Assembly: GCF_005144715.1 (NCBI RefSeq)
Contig: NZ_SWKR01000002.1
Coordinates: 1 to 64,000 of the forward strand
DNA length: 64,000 nt
Origin: Sphingomonas baiyangensis
GTDB taxonomy: Bacteria; Pseudomonadota; Alphaproteobacteria; Sphingomonadales; Sphingomonadaceae
Reading direction: 5' to 3'
Positions 35,525 to 52,110 of this stretch are shown piece by piece. Position 1 is the stretch's first letter; every line of letters begins with the position of its first letter. Under the pieces are notes generated by a model. That model was not told the DNA's origin. It saw only the letters and a program-made list of their open reading frames with translations, and did no database searches. The translations under genes were made by a program, and so were the position numbers.

Positions 35525-37648
35525 ATGGGCAACGATCAACCGGTCAAGGCCGAACGGCCGCCGCTTGCGCTCGAACGTCTGTTGCGGCCCCGATCGGTGG
35601 CGATCGTCGGCGCGTCGGACAAGCCCGGCGCGCTCGGCACGTCGGTGCTCGCCAATCTCGATCGCGCGGGCTTTGCCGGCGACATCCATCTGGTGAACCC
35701 CAAGCGCGAGGCGATCGGTAGGCGACGCTGCGTCGCCTCGGTCGACGATCTGCCCGAAGGCGTCGACGCAGCGATCCTCGCCATTCCGCGCGCGGCGGTG
35801 CTCGATACGGTGCGGGCGCTCGCACGCCGGCGGGTCGGCGCTGCCGTGGTGTTCGCAGCGGGCTTCGCCGAGGATGGCCCGCAGGGCCTTGCCGACGAGC
35901 AAGAGATCGCACGCATCGCCGCCGAGGCGGGCATGGTCGTCGAAGGGCCGAATTGCCTCGGCCTCGTCAATTTCGTCGACAATGTGCCGCTCACCTTCAT
36001 CGAGATGCCGCCCGTGCGCGTCGAGGGCGATGCGCGCGTCGCCATCGTCTCGCAATCGGGCGCGATGGCCGCGGTGCTCGCGACGACGATGATCGCGCGC
36101 GAGGTGCCGCTCGCGTCCTATATCTCGACGGGCAACGAGGCCGCGAGCGGCGTCGAGGACTATCTGGCGCATCTGGCGAGCGAGCCCTCGGTCGCGACGA
36201 TCGCGATGGTCGTCGAGCATTTCCGCAATCCGCAGCGCTTTCTCGCCGCTGCGCGCGCGGCGCGTGCGGCGGGCAAGCATATCGTGCTGCTGCATCCCGG
36301 CCGCAGCGATGCCGGTGCCGCCAGTGCCGCGACGCACACCGGCGCGATGGCGGGCGACTGGGCGGTGATGCGCACGCATGTCGAACATGCCGGCGTCATC
36401 CTCGTCGAATCGCTCGAAGAGCTGGGCGACGTGGTCGAGATCGCGACGCGCGGCGCCGCACTGCCTTCGGGCGGCACCGGCGTCGTCGCCGAATCAGGCG
36501 CGCTCAAGGCGATGCTGCTCGATCTGTCGGAGGATATCGCGCTCGCGCTGCCGAAGCTCGGCGACGCCGACAGCCCGGCATTGCGCGAGGCGCTGCCCGA
36601 TTTCGTGCCGGTATCGAACCCGCTCGACGTGACGGCGATGGGCCTTGTCGACCCCGGCCTCTATGGCCGCACCATCGCCGCCTTGATGGAGGATGCGCGT
36701 ATCGGCGCGATACTCGTCACGCTGATCCAGACTGATATCGGCACGTCGAGCGTCAAGTTCGCCGCCGTCGCCGACGCGCTCGACCGGCTGGGCACGCCCA
36801 AGCCCGTCGTGGTCGCCGGCGTCGACGAGGGCGGCGGCGTGGCGCCTGCCGATATCGCGCGGCTGCGCGCGCACGGCGTCGCCTATCTGCCCACGCCCGA
36901 GCGTGCGGCGCGCGCGCTGGCGCGGCTGGTCAATCGACCCGACCCCGGAGCGGCAACGACGTCGCAGGGCGCCGCGATCGAGGGCCTCCCCGTTTCCGGC
37001 ACCGTACCCGAATATCGCTCGAAGCAACTGCTCGGCGCACACGGCATCGCCTTTCCGCGCTTCGAACTGGCGACCAGCCTCGACGAGGCGAAGGCCGCCG
37101 CCGATGCGCTCGGCTATCCGGTGGTGCTCAAGGCGCAGGCCGCCGATCTGCCGCACAAGAGCGATGCCGGCGGCGTCATCGTCGGGCTCGCCGATGCGCA
37201 GGCGCTTGCCGAAGGCTGGGAGCGGCTGCACACCAACATCGCCGCCGAGCGTCCCGGTCTCGCACTCGACGGCGTACTGGTCGAGGCGATGGCGAAGCGC
37301 GGGGTCGAACTCATCGTCGGCGCGCGCAACGACCCGCATTGGGGGCCGGTGATCCTTGTCGGCTTCGGCGGCGTCGCGGCCGAATTGCTGCACGACGTGC
37401 GCCTGCTGCCGCCGGGGCTGTCGCACGAGGCCATCGTCGCCGAGATCGGCAAGCTGCGCATGGCGCCGCTGCTCAGGGGCTTTCGTGGCGCGTCGGTTGC
37501 CGATGTCGATGCCGCTGCGCGGATCGTCGCAGCGCTGTCCGCCGTGGTCGAGGCCAATCCGGCGATCACCGAGATCGACCTCAACCCCGTCGTCGTCTAT
37601 CCCGAAGGCGAGGGCGCGCTCGCGCTCGACGCGCTCATCTCGCTCTGA
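35525..37648 (+). CDS. NDP-forming acyl-CoA synthetase (possibly FerA-like)
   Basis: A 707-residue fused two-part acyl-CoA synthetase. An N-terminal CoA-binding domain (LRPRSVAIVGASDKPGALG) is followed by ligase domains with VAIVSQSGAMAAVLATT and THTGAMAGDWAVM, the latter holding the phospho-His site. A C-terminal ATP-grasp domain contains PHKSDAGGVIVGLADA and ITEIDLNPVVVYPEG. It makes an acyl-CoA from an acid, CoA and ATP, giving ADP and phosphate. I recall that the feruloyl-CoA synthetase FerA of SYK-6 belongs to this superfamily, so a hydroxycinnamate substrate is plausible here. The start at 35525 has AAAGGGAGAG upstream; the earlier in-frame start adds an odd Cys-rich leader. It is 11 bases before the NTF2-fold gene. 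Confidence 0.85.
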   Translation: MGNDQPVKAERPPLALERLLRPRSVAIVGASDKPGALGTSVLANLDRAGFAGDIHLVNPKREAIGRRRCVASVDDLPEGVDAAILAIPRAAVLDTVRALARRRVGAAVVFAAGFAEDGPQGLADEQEIARIAAEAGMVVEGPNCLGLVNFVDNVPLTFIEMPPVRVEGDARVAIVSQSGAMAAVLATTMIAREVPLASYISTGNEAASGVEDYLAHLASEPSVATIAMVVEHFRNPQRFLAAARAARAAGKHIVLLHPGRSDAGAASAATHTGAMAGDWAVMRTHVEHAGVILVESLEELGDVVEIATRGAALPSGGTGVVAESGALKAMLLDLSEDIALALPKLGDADSPALREALPDFVPVSNPLDVTAMGLVDPGLYGRTIAALMEDARIGAILVTLIQTDIGTSSVKFAAVADALDRLGTPKPVVVAGVDEGGGVAPADIARLRAHGVAYLPTPERAARALARLVNRPDPGAATTSQGAAIEGLPVSGTVPEYRSKQLLGAHGIAFPRFELATSLDEAKAAADALGYPVVLKAQAADLPHKSDAGGVIVGLADAQALAEGWERLHTNIAAERPGLALDGVLVEAMAKRGVELIVGARNDPHWGPVILVGFGGVAAELLHDVRLLPPGLSHEAIVAEIGKLRMAPLLRGFRGASVADVDAAARIVAALSAVVEANPAITEIDLNPVVVYPEGEGALALDALISL

Positions 37649-37659
37649 AGGATATCGCG

Positions 37660-38055
37660 ATGGACCAGCAGCAACGCTACGCGATCGAGTGGGAATGCAC
37701 GCGGCTCATCAACCACTACGCCAATCTCAACGATGCCGCGCGCTGGGCCGAGGTCGCCGCGCTCTATGCCGAGGACGGTGTGATGACCCGGCCGACCGCC
37801 CCCGATGAGCCGATCGTGGGGCGCCCCGCGATCCTCGCGGCGTTCGATGCGCGTCCGCCACGCACCACGCGCCATGTCACCGCCAATATCGTCGTGACGG
37901 TGCACGACGCCGATCACGCGACGGCGACGAGCGCGATGCTGCTCTACACCGCGCCCGACAAGCCGCCGCTGGTGGGCGGCTTCGAGGACCGACTGGTACG
38001 CGTCGAAGGCGAGGGCTGGCGCTTCGCCGAACGCCGCGGCACCCTGAGCTTCTAG
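37660..38055 (+). CDS. SnoaL/NTF2-fold protein
   Basis: A 131-residue protein of the NTF2-like (SnoaL) fold. RYAIEWECTRLINHYANLNDAARWAEVAALYAEDGVMTRP is the family's N-terminal helix pair, followed by a curved sheet with TRHVTANIVVTVHDADHATATSAMLLY. Members are small hydratases, dehydratases, isomerases or binding proteins, including ring-hydroxylase beta subunits and lignin-pathway isomerases. It is co-transcribed with the acyl-CoA synthetase and may act on its product, for example as an isomerase or hydratase; no catalytic residue can be named with confidence. The ATG start follows an AAGGATATC site. Confidence 0.75.
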   Translation: MDQQQRYAIEWECTRLINHYANLNDAARWAEVAALYAEDGVMTRPTAPDEPIVGRPAILAAFDARPPRTTRHVTANIVVTVHDADHATATSAMLLYTAPDKPPLVGGFEDRLVRVEGEGWRFAERRGTLSF

Positions 38056-38133
38056 ATTCGTTTGCGGCTACGCTGCGGGCCGGTGCCGTAGCGTTTCAGC
38101 TTCGCTAAAACCGCATCGGACTGAGCGTCGCGC

Positions 38134-38937
38134 TCAGAAGGGCAGCCAGCGCGACTGCTCGCTGAAGCGCATATAGCCGACATTGGCGCCCAGCCGCCAG
38201 CCGACACCCAGCCGGATCGGGATCAGCACCACGTCGCCGCGCCGCATATACGTCGCGGCGAACCCGCCGACGAAATAGACGCGGCCCTCGGCCGCCGGAA
38301 AGCGGCGGTAGAGCTCCTGCGAATCATAGAGATTGTAGACGAGCACGAACACCTTGTTGGCGTCGCCGCCGGCATCGAAGCCCAGCGACGGGCCCGTCCA
38401 GTAGACGGGGCGCTGCCCCTCGATCCGGTGCGTCATCACGCCCGATCCGTAGCGCACGCCAAGGATGAAGGCGCCGGCGGCTTCGCGTCCGGCGATATAG
38501 GCGTTGGGCCGGCCCTGCTCGGCGAGCAGCTTCTCGAGCAGCCCGGCAAGTCCTTCGGCGCCCTGGCCGAACACGCCCTCGGCCGCGGCCAGCAGATCGT
38601 CGCGCGCGAAGCTGCTCTCGGCATTGGTGGTCTGCGCGGCGAGAACTTCGCCGCTCGGCGCGGTGCCCGTAGCGGGCGGCACGGCGGCGACGGCGGGCGG
38701 CGGGCCGGTCGCGGGCAGCGGCGGCGGAGCACTGTCCTGCGGGCCGGGATCGACCGCCATCTCGTCTTCGCGCAGCGGCTCGCTGGCAGCCGGGGGAGGG
38801 GTGGCGCCCGATAGATCGCCGTCGATCGCGCTGTTGGGATCGATGGTACGGACCTGCGCCTCGGCGACTGCCGGCGCGACGGCCATCAGCATCGCGGCGA
38901 TCGCGGCCGTCGCGCGCCTCGTCATGTCGACAAGCAT
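38134..38937 (-). CDS. eipA: EipA family envelope protein (DUF1134)
   Basis: A 267-residue exported protein. A signal peptide (AAIAAMLMAVAPAVAEAQ) is followed by a Pro/Ala-rich linker (residues ~40-105). The DUF1134 domain contains AGAFILGVRYGSGVMTHR, VYWTGPSLGFDAGGDANKVFVLVYNL, RVYFVGGFAATYMRRGDVVLIPIRLGVGWRLGANVGYMRFS. EipA of Brucella is a periplasmic beta-barrel-like protein needed for envelope integrity. The Pro-rich spacer is longer than I expect for the family. The start is supported by GGGGGAG. CTGAGCG-TCG-CGCTCAG at 38121-38137, overlapping its stop, could form a terminator hairpin. Confidence 0.88.
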   Translation of the reverse strand: MLVDMTRRATAAIAAMLMAVAPAVAEAQVRTIDPNSAIDGDLSGATPPPAASEPLREDEMAVDPGPQDSAPPPLPATGPPPAVAAVPPATGTAPSGEVLAAQTTNAESSFARDDLLAAAEGVFGQGAEGLAGLLEKLLAEQGRPNAYIAGREAAGAFILGVRYGSGVMTHRIEGQRPVYWTGPSLGFDAGGDANKVFVLVYNLYDSQELYRRFPAAEGRVYFVGGFAATYMRRGDVVLIPIRLGVGWRLGANVGYMRFSEQSRWLPF

Positions 38938-39077
38938 CGGTAAACTCCCCCGTCCAAGCGCCCCGCGTTAACCCTATACCCCTGCGAGCTTTCACGGCAA
39001 TGAACCGGCGACGACCCGAGTCGATTTCGCGCCGGAGCGTATCGCGACCCGTCGCGCGCGCGGAATGCAAATCCTCG

Positions 39078-39106
39078 TTGATCGACCGGCACGCGCTCGC
39101 TATAGC
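39078..39106 (+). promoter_or_regulatory. Promoter of tRNA-Ser
   Basis: TTGATC (39078-39083) and TATAGC (39101-39106) are separated by exactly 17 bases and lie 26 bases before the tRNA. Spacing and position fit a sigma-70-type promoter for a stable RNA. Confidence 0.55.
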
Positions 39107-39132
39107 CCCGCCCTCAGCGCCGGCATGCGCCC

Positions 39133-39224
39133 GGAGACGTGGGTGAGTGGCTGAAACCAGCGGTTTGCTAAACCGCCGTATGGAGAATTCCGTACCGAGG
39201 GTTCGAATCCCTCCGTCTCCGCCA
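39133..39224 (+). tRNA. tRNA-Ser (anticodon GCT)
   Basis: A 92-base class II tRNA. The acceptor stem pairs GGAGACG with CGTCTCC, followed by G and an encoded CCA. The anticodon loop reads TTGCTAA, giving GCT, which decodes AGC/AGU serine codons. The long variable arm typical of serine tRNAs is formed by TATGGAGAATTCCGTA. The T arm contains the GGTTCGAATCC loop. No tRNA-linked integration scar is visible nearby. Confidence 0.97.
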
Positions 39225-39287
39225 TATCTTGGCTCGCCGCCGATGCGCCGGCTTGACGCCGATCGCTCGATGCCGCGAGAACGCGGC

Positions 39288-40106
39288 ATGGCCGTTGTTC
39301 CCGATCCACTCAGCCGCATCGCCGATGCCCTCGACCGGCTGGCACCCGCGCCGCCGCGCGCTGCCGACCTCGGCGCGCATCCTGCGTATGTCTGGCGCGG
39401 GGGCATACTCGCGGCCGCGCGGGCCTTCGCACCGCTGGCGCCCGATCGCCTCGTCGGAATCGACGCGCAGAAGGCCGCACTCATCGACAATTGCCTGCGG
39501 CTTGCGCGCGGTCATGCGGCGCAGGACGTGCTGCTGTGGGGCGCGCGCGGCACGGGCAAGTCGGCGCTTGCCAAGGCCGCGGTGGGGGCGGTGCAGGCGC
39601 AGCGCCTCGACCTCGCACTGATCGAGGCGGCGGCAGGCGAGCTTGCCAGCCTGCCTGATCTGTTCACGCTGATCGGCAGCGCGGCGCGCCCCTTCGTCGT
39701 ATTCATCGATGATCTGGGCTTCGATACGCCGGGCGATGCGCGTGCGCTGCGTTCGCTGCTCGAAGGCGGCGCCGAGGCACGGCCCGACAATGCGCGGCTG
39801 GTCGTCACGGCGAACCGCCGCCACTTGGTGCCGCGCGCGATCGACGAGCATGGCGAGGCGGTCAATCCGCGCGATGCGATCGACGATCAGCTCGCGCTCG
39901 CCGATCGCTTCGGCCTGAGCCTCGGGTTCCACGCGCTCGACCAGCAGGGCTATCTCGCGATTGTCGCCGGCTATGCCCGCGCCCATGGCCTCGCGTTCGA
40001 TCCGTCCGACGCGATCGAGTGGGCGGCACGGCGCGGCAGCCGGTCGGGCCGCGTCGCCTGGCAGTATGCTATCGAGCTGGCGGGCAGGGCGGGCAAGGCG
40101 CTCTAG
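39288..40106 (+). CDS. AAA ATPase, DUF815 family
   Basis: A 272-residue ATPase of the DUF815 family. Walker A is WGARGTGKSALAKA, Walker B is PFVVFIDDLGFD, and LVVTANRRHLVPRAIDEHGEAVNPRDAIDDQLALADRFGLSLGFHALDQQGYLAIV matches the family's sensor region. The role is not established; fold relatives are DnaA/MoxR-like remodellers. I chose the ATG at 39288; upstream in-frame starts overlap the tRNA gene or come just after it. It stands alone after tRNA-Ser and is convergent with the large membrane protein gene (three-base gap). Confidence 0.85.
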   Translation: MAVVPDPLSRIADALDRLAPAPPRAADLGAHPAYVWRGGILAAARAFAPLAPDRLVGIDAQKAALIDNCLRLARGHAAQDVLLWGARGTGKSALAKAAVGAVQAQRLDLALIEAAAGELASLPDLFTLIGSAARPFVVFIDDLGFDTPGDARALRSLLEGGAEARPDNARLVVTANRRHLVPRAIDEHGEAVNPRDAIDDQLALADRFGLSLGFHALDQQGYLAIVAGYARAHGLAFDPSDAIEWAARRGSRSGRVAWQYAIELAGRAGKAL

Positions 40107-40109
40107 GAT

Positions 40110-42221
40110 TTACGACTTGTGCGGCGGCAGATGCAGCAGCGCGCGCACCGCGTCGCGCCGCGCATAGGCAACCACTGCGGTCAGCGCGATGACGGCGATG
40201 CTGGCGACGATCGCCACCGCGCCGAGCAACTGCGAAACGGGGTGTCCGATGCCCTTCCAGCCCGCCAGGTCGGGATGCGCGCCGGCATAGTCGGCAAGGC
40301 CGAACAGGAATTGCACGGCGCCCAGCAGCGCGAGCACGAACACCACCGCCTCGAGGTTGCGCTTGCGCATATCCTCCGCATCGCCTTCCACCCGTCGCTT
40401 GCGCGCCTCGAGATCGGTCGCCAGATCCTCGAGGCTGAGCAGCGCCCGTTCCAGCGCGGCATGCTTGCGCCGCGTGCCGCGCAGCAGCTCGAGCTCGGCG
40501 AACACGTCGCGCTCGGTGTCGTACCGGAACATGTTCACATGCGCGTGGCGCTCGTAGCGCTGGAAACCCGAGATCTTGATGCGGTTGATCGCGGCTTCGA
40601 CTGCGGCATAGTCGCACGCGGCTTCGTCACCGCGCACCGCCGCGTGGATGCCGTCGATCGCCTGCACGCTCTCGCGCTCCTGCGCACGCGCGAGGAACTC
40701 GTTGTGCAGCGACAGGGTGTGGATCAGAAAGGCATAGGGGCAGGTGCCGATATAGTCGTTGCCCGTCTCCAGACTGCGCGAATGCGGCGCGTAGGTTATC
40801 ATCGCGCGGTGGTTGGCGTAGCGAACGAAAAAGCCTTCGGCCTGCTGTTCCTCGGTAGCGGGGTAGATGGGATCGAGGCTGTCGAGGATTTCCGACGTGT
40901 CCTGGTTCATGAAATCGATGATGTTCTGGTTGAATCCGGACAGGAACAGATAGTCGAGGCAGTCGGTGCGCCCACGCTCGAATGCGGGGACGTGCAGCGT
41001 TCCGCCCTTACCGTCGTCGAGCGTGCCGGCACGGATTGCCAGGATCTCGGCATCGGTCAGCCCGGTGTAGCGCGGATCGTCGGGCCGTTCGCGCGCCCAG
41101 TGCCAGAAGCTGCCGGCCGCGCCGTCGACCAGCCGGACCTCGCCGATCCCCGCCGCGTCGATCGCCTCGCGCAGTCTGGCGGCATAGGGCGCATAGCAGT
41201 CGGCGCGCACCATCGCCCGCCGCGGTATGGCGTTTCCCTCGGCATCGGGGGGCGGGATCAGACGCGCGAAGAAGCGCGGGTCGTGGAAGAACAGCAGCGT
41301 CCGGCATTTGGGGATGGCGAGGCCCGGCACTTCGGGGATCGGCGTTCGCTCGACCAGCGCCGCCAGCGCCTCGGCCGGGGCAGGGGGCGATGCTGCGTGC
41401 AGGCCCGCGCGTGCAAGTCGCGCCAGCATCGTCGTCATATCGGCACCGAAGCGGTCGCGCACGAAATGCCAGAACGGCCGGTCCGCGTCCCCGGCAACCG
41501 CGAAGCGCATGTCGTCGAGCGGGGCGATGCCCAGCACGTCGTCGAGCGGATTGGCGCTGTGCGCGCCTGCACCCATCGCGCGATCGAGCAGGTCGGGCGC
41601 CAGCGCGAACTCCTTCGGGCCGGTCAGCTTCTGGAGAAGCGCGAGGAAATAATAGTCGGCGGGATCGTGCGCGTAGCCGAGCGCGAAACTGAGATGATAG
41701 GATAGCGCGCCGTTATTGTGCACGAACCAGAAGCGTCGCAGCACCGCCCGGCGCGGCGTGGCAAGACCTTGCAGCGCAGCGACGAAGCGCTTGCCCTCGG
41801 TCGTCCAGCCGACTTCGGCGGGCGCCGTAATGTCGACATCGATCGTCGCGCGCGCCCATGCGCTGGCGGCGGCCTCGTCGCCATCCGACGGCGGATCATC
41901 GGCGGCGAGCACGAAGTCCTGCGTATTGCCCATCCATTCGCGATCGGCGATGTCGTTGAACAATGGCTCTACCGCGTTGCGCAGCGCGCGCGATACGGGA
42001 TCGCGCATCTGGATCGCGCGGATCGCCTCGGCATCGAAAGCACGATCGAACAGCGGTTTTGCGGCATCCGTTCCGGCCGCGGCGCACGGCAGCGTTTCGA
42101 TCGGACCGCCCGCGCCGTCGACGAACAACCGTCCCGCATCGATATACAGGCTTACCGTCCAGTGCAGCGTCTGGGGTTGCGCGGCGCAATAGCCGGTGGC
42201 GGGCTTGGCGGCGGCGCTCAT
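40110..42221 (-). CDS. Large membrane-anchored protein of unknown function
   Basis: A 703-residue protein I do not recognise. The N-terminal ~520 residues look soluble, with aromatic motifs such as FWFVHNNGALSYHLSFALGYAHDPADYYFLALLQ and CRTLLFFHDPRFFARLIPPPD. The next part (LRGTRRKHAALERALLSLEDLATDLEARKRRVEGDAEDMRKRNLEA) is a coiled coil. Two membrane helices close the protein (VVFVLALLGAVQFLFGLA and LLGAVAIVASIAVIALTAVVAYA). The layout, soluble head, coiled coil and two C-terminal helices, recalls CorA-type channels, but no GMN motif is present. The start overlaps the preceding GNAT gene by ATGA, so the two are made together. No transport or enzyme role can be assigned. Confidence 0.7.
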   Translation of the reverse strand: MSAAAKPATGYCAAQPQTLHWTVSLYIDAGRLFVDGAGGPIETLPCAAAGTDAAKPLFDRAFDAEAIRAIQMRDPVSRALRNAVEPLFNDIADREWMGNTQDFVLAADDPPSDGDEAAASAWARATIDVDITAPAEVGWTTEGKRFVAALQGLATPRRAVLRRFWFVHNNGALSYHLSFALGYAHDPADYYFLALLQKLTGPKEFALAPDLLDRAMGAGAHSANPLDDVLGIAPLDDMRFAVAGDADRPFWHFVRDRFGADMTTMLARLARAGLHAASPPAPAEALAALVERTPIPEVPGLAIPKCRTLLFFHDPRFFARLIPPPDAEGNAIPRRAMVRADCYAPYAARLREAIDAAGIGEVRLVDGAAGSFWHWARERPDDPRYTGLTDAEILAIRAGTLDDGKGGTLHVPAFERGRTDCLDYLFLSGFNQNIIDFMNQDTSEILDSLDPIYPATEEQQAEGFFVRYANHRAMITYAPHSRSLETGNDYIGTCPYAFLIHTLSLHNEFLARAQERESVQAIDGIHAAVRGDEAACDYAAVEAAINRIKISGFQRYERHAHVNMFRYDTERDVFAELELLRGTRRKHAALERALLSLEDLATDLEARKRRVEGDAEDMRKRNLEAVVFVLALLGAVQFLFGLADYAGAHPDLAGWKGIGHPVSQLLGAVAIVASIAVIALTAVVAYARRDAVRALLHLPPHKS

Positions 42222-43090
42222 TGCAGCGCCGTCGCCAGCGCGCGCAGCGAAGGGGCCGTGCGCGCGCCGGCCTCGTCGCGCAACCGCGCCAGCGCCCGCT
42301 CGACCGTCAACAGCGGTACTTCGCGGCGTTCGTCGATCGCGGCCAGCATCGCGCCGGCTACGGCGTCGCCGCGCGGGTCACGGCCCTTCAAAACCGATAC
42401 GCCCAGAAAGCTCGTCAGATGCGCGGCAAGATACGGTGCCGGCAACGCCGGCGCGCCGGCGCCGATCACCGAATAGGCAAGGCCGTCATCGGCCGCCTGC
42501 GTCGGGGACAAGGCGGGCTGGACATAGTCGATGTCGACCAGCCGCGCGCCCAGCCGCGCCCACAAGGCGAGCCGATCGATCTGGTCGATCCCGGCGGCCC
42601 GCGTATCGGCGGCATAGGCTTCGGCCGTCATGCGCAGCGGATCATTCTGCTCGAGAAAGATCGCCGCATCGGTGCCCGCGAGCAGGCCGAGTGCGGTGGC
42701 AGCCCGCTCGCGTACCGCCTCGAGCAGCGTGCGCGTCAGGCCCTTTCCGCGCGCCGCGCCATCGACATAGAGATAATTGAGCGCGATCGCGATCGGCGGC
42801 GCTGCGCCACGGTCGGCGATATGCGTGGCAAGGAAGTTGGCGCCTCCCAGCAGCCGCCCGTCGGCATCCTCGGCGACCAGCACCAACTCGCGCCGTGGCA
42901 GGGCAAGCCAGTCGAACGCGCGATTGTTGAGTGCCAGGCAGGCGACGAACCCGTCGCGTTCCTCGCGTTCGTCGGGCAGCACGAAGTTGCGGTCGTACCC
43001 CGCCATGAAGCGGTCGAGCAGCGGTGCATCAGGCCGGTCCGCGACATGGATCGCGATATCGCGTTCGATAGCCTCGATCGTCGCCGCCAT
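42218..43090 (-). CDS. GNAT-like acetyltransferase domain protein
   Basis: A 290-residue protein with an N-terminal GNAT fold. RRELVLVAEDADGRLLGGANFL is the beta4-like strand pair, and IALNYLYVDGAARGKGLTRTLLEAVRERA contains the acetyl-CoA loop (ARGKGL). The last ~100 residues (TSFLGVSVLKGRDPRGDAVAGAML onward) are outside the usual fold and resemble no domain I know. The ATG at 43090 has a GGAGA site; the earlier in-frame ATG adds a basic leader without a good site. It is coupled to the large membrane protein, so it may modify that protein or a shared partner (inference). Confidence 0.65.
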   Translation of the reverse strand: MAATIEAIERDIAIHVADRPDAPLLDRFMAGYDRNFVLPDEREERDGFVACLALNNRAFDWLALPRRELVLVAEDADGRLLGGANFLATHIADRGAAPPIAIALNYLYVDGAARGKGLTRTLLEAVRERAATALGLLAGTDAAIFLEQNDPLRMTAEAYAADTRAAGIDQIDRLALWARLGARLVDIDYVQPALSPTQAADDGLAYSVIGAGAPALPAPYLAAHLTSFLGVSVLKGRDPRGDAVAGAMLAAIDERREVPLLTVERALARLRDEAGARTAPSLRALATALQ

Positions 43091-43161
43091 AAGGTCTCCG
43101 CTCGCCGGCAGGATGATCGCGCGCGGTGGCGATGCCAAGAGCCTGGCCGGCATTCGCGCAA

Positions 43162-43193
43162 GAAAAAAGCCGCCGCCCGGGGGGCAGCGGCTT
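43162..43193 (-). terminator. Rho-independent terminator of rpoC
   Basis: On the minus strand AAGCCGC pairs with GCGGCTT around a GC-rich internal stem (CTGCCCCCCGGGCG), followed by a run of T (TTTTTT). It lies 25 bases after the rpoC stop, a standard intrinsic terminator for the rpoBC transcript. Confidence 0.85.
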
Positions 43194-43217
43194 CTTCCTT
43201 GCTCGCGGGAAGCGCGA

Positions 43218-47492
<4,275 letters not shown>

Positions 47493-47526
47493 TTCTTGCT
47501 TCCTCACTGGGAGGTCAAAACCACAT

Positions 47527-47643
47527 CCGTTCGCCCTGAGTGGGGACTGAGCGAAGGCGAAGGCCCGTATCGAAGGGTTCCTCGCCGCCCGGTCCTTCGA
47601 TACGCCGCTTCGACTTCGCTCAGCGGCTACTCAGGACGAACGG
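47527..47643. repeat. Palindromic repeat element between rpoB and rpoC
   Basis: A 117-base imperfect palindrome. CCGTTCGCCCTGAGT at the left is matched by ACTCAGGACGAACGG at the right, with inner arms (ATCGAAGG / CCTTCGAT). Same family as 30763-30843. It is transcribed as part of the rpoB-rpoC message, so the hairpin could set the relative levels of the two subunits or protect mRNA ends; it may also be a neutral passenger. Confidence 0.8.
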
Positions 47644-47654
47644 TTCTTGTCAGG

Positions 47655-51818
<4,164 letters not shown>

Positions 51819-51883
51819 GGGGTGCTGTTCGCCTTTCAGCCGTCAGAATATCGGCCCGGTGCTCCGGGCGGGGAGCGCACGCC

Positions 51884-51934
51884 GGACGCCAAAAGCTGCG
51901 TGCCCCCAAAGGGGCCGCAGCGTTCGAGGCGTCC
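51884..51934 (-). promoter_or_regulatory. Structured leader hairpin upstream of rpoB
   Basis: On the minus strand, an inner stem GCTGCGGCCCC / GGGGGCACGCAGC with a TTT loop is followed by TTTT. It is nested inside an outer stem GGACGCC / GGCGTCC. The inner hairpin plus T-run resembles an intrinsic terminator within the 5' untranslated region, 66 bases or more before the rpoB start. It could be an attenuator or an RNase processing site. Seen by eye; not a family I can name. Confidence 0.5.
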
Positions 51935-52013
51935 TGCTGTACCGTTCGCGACCCAATTCTTACGACACGCTGCGCGACGGCGCGTCATTTCCCGGTCGTG
52001 AAGGCGAGGCCGC

Positions 52014-52042
52014 GATATAGGCAGGTGATGCGCATGTGTCAA
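52014..52042 (-). promoter_or_regulatory. Promoter of rpoBC
   Basis: On the minus strand TTGACA (52042-52037) and TATATC (52019-52014) are separated by exactly 17 bases, close to the sigma-70 consensus. Transcription would start near 52006, leaving a leader of about 190 bases before rpoB. It lies in the gap shared with the divergent proline-rich protein gene. Confidence 0.7.
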
Positions 52043-52110
52043 ACGCCGGTCGAGGCGCTGCGCGATAGGGACTAGCCCTCGGCGCGGCGTTGCGCGATAG
52101 GCGCGCGATC

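Noticed and set aside
39133..39224. Integration site at tRNA-Ser
   Set aside because: No repeated tRNA 3' end, integrase or composition change is visible next to it; the low-G+C region is 24 kb away.
40110..42221. CorA-type magnesium channel
   Set aside because: The two C-terminal helices and coiled coil fit, but the GMN motif required for CorA is absent and the head domain is unlike it.
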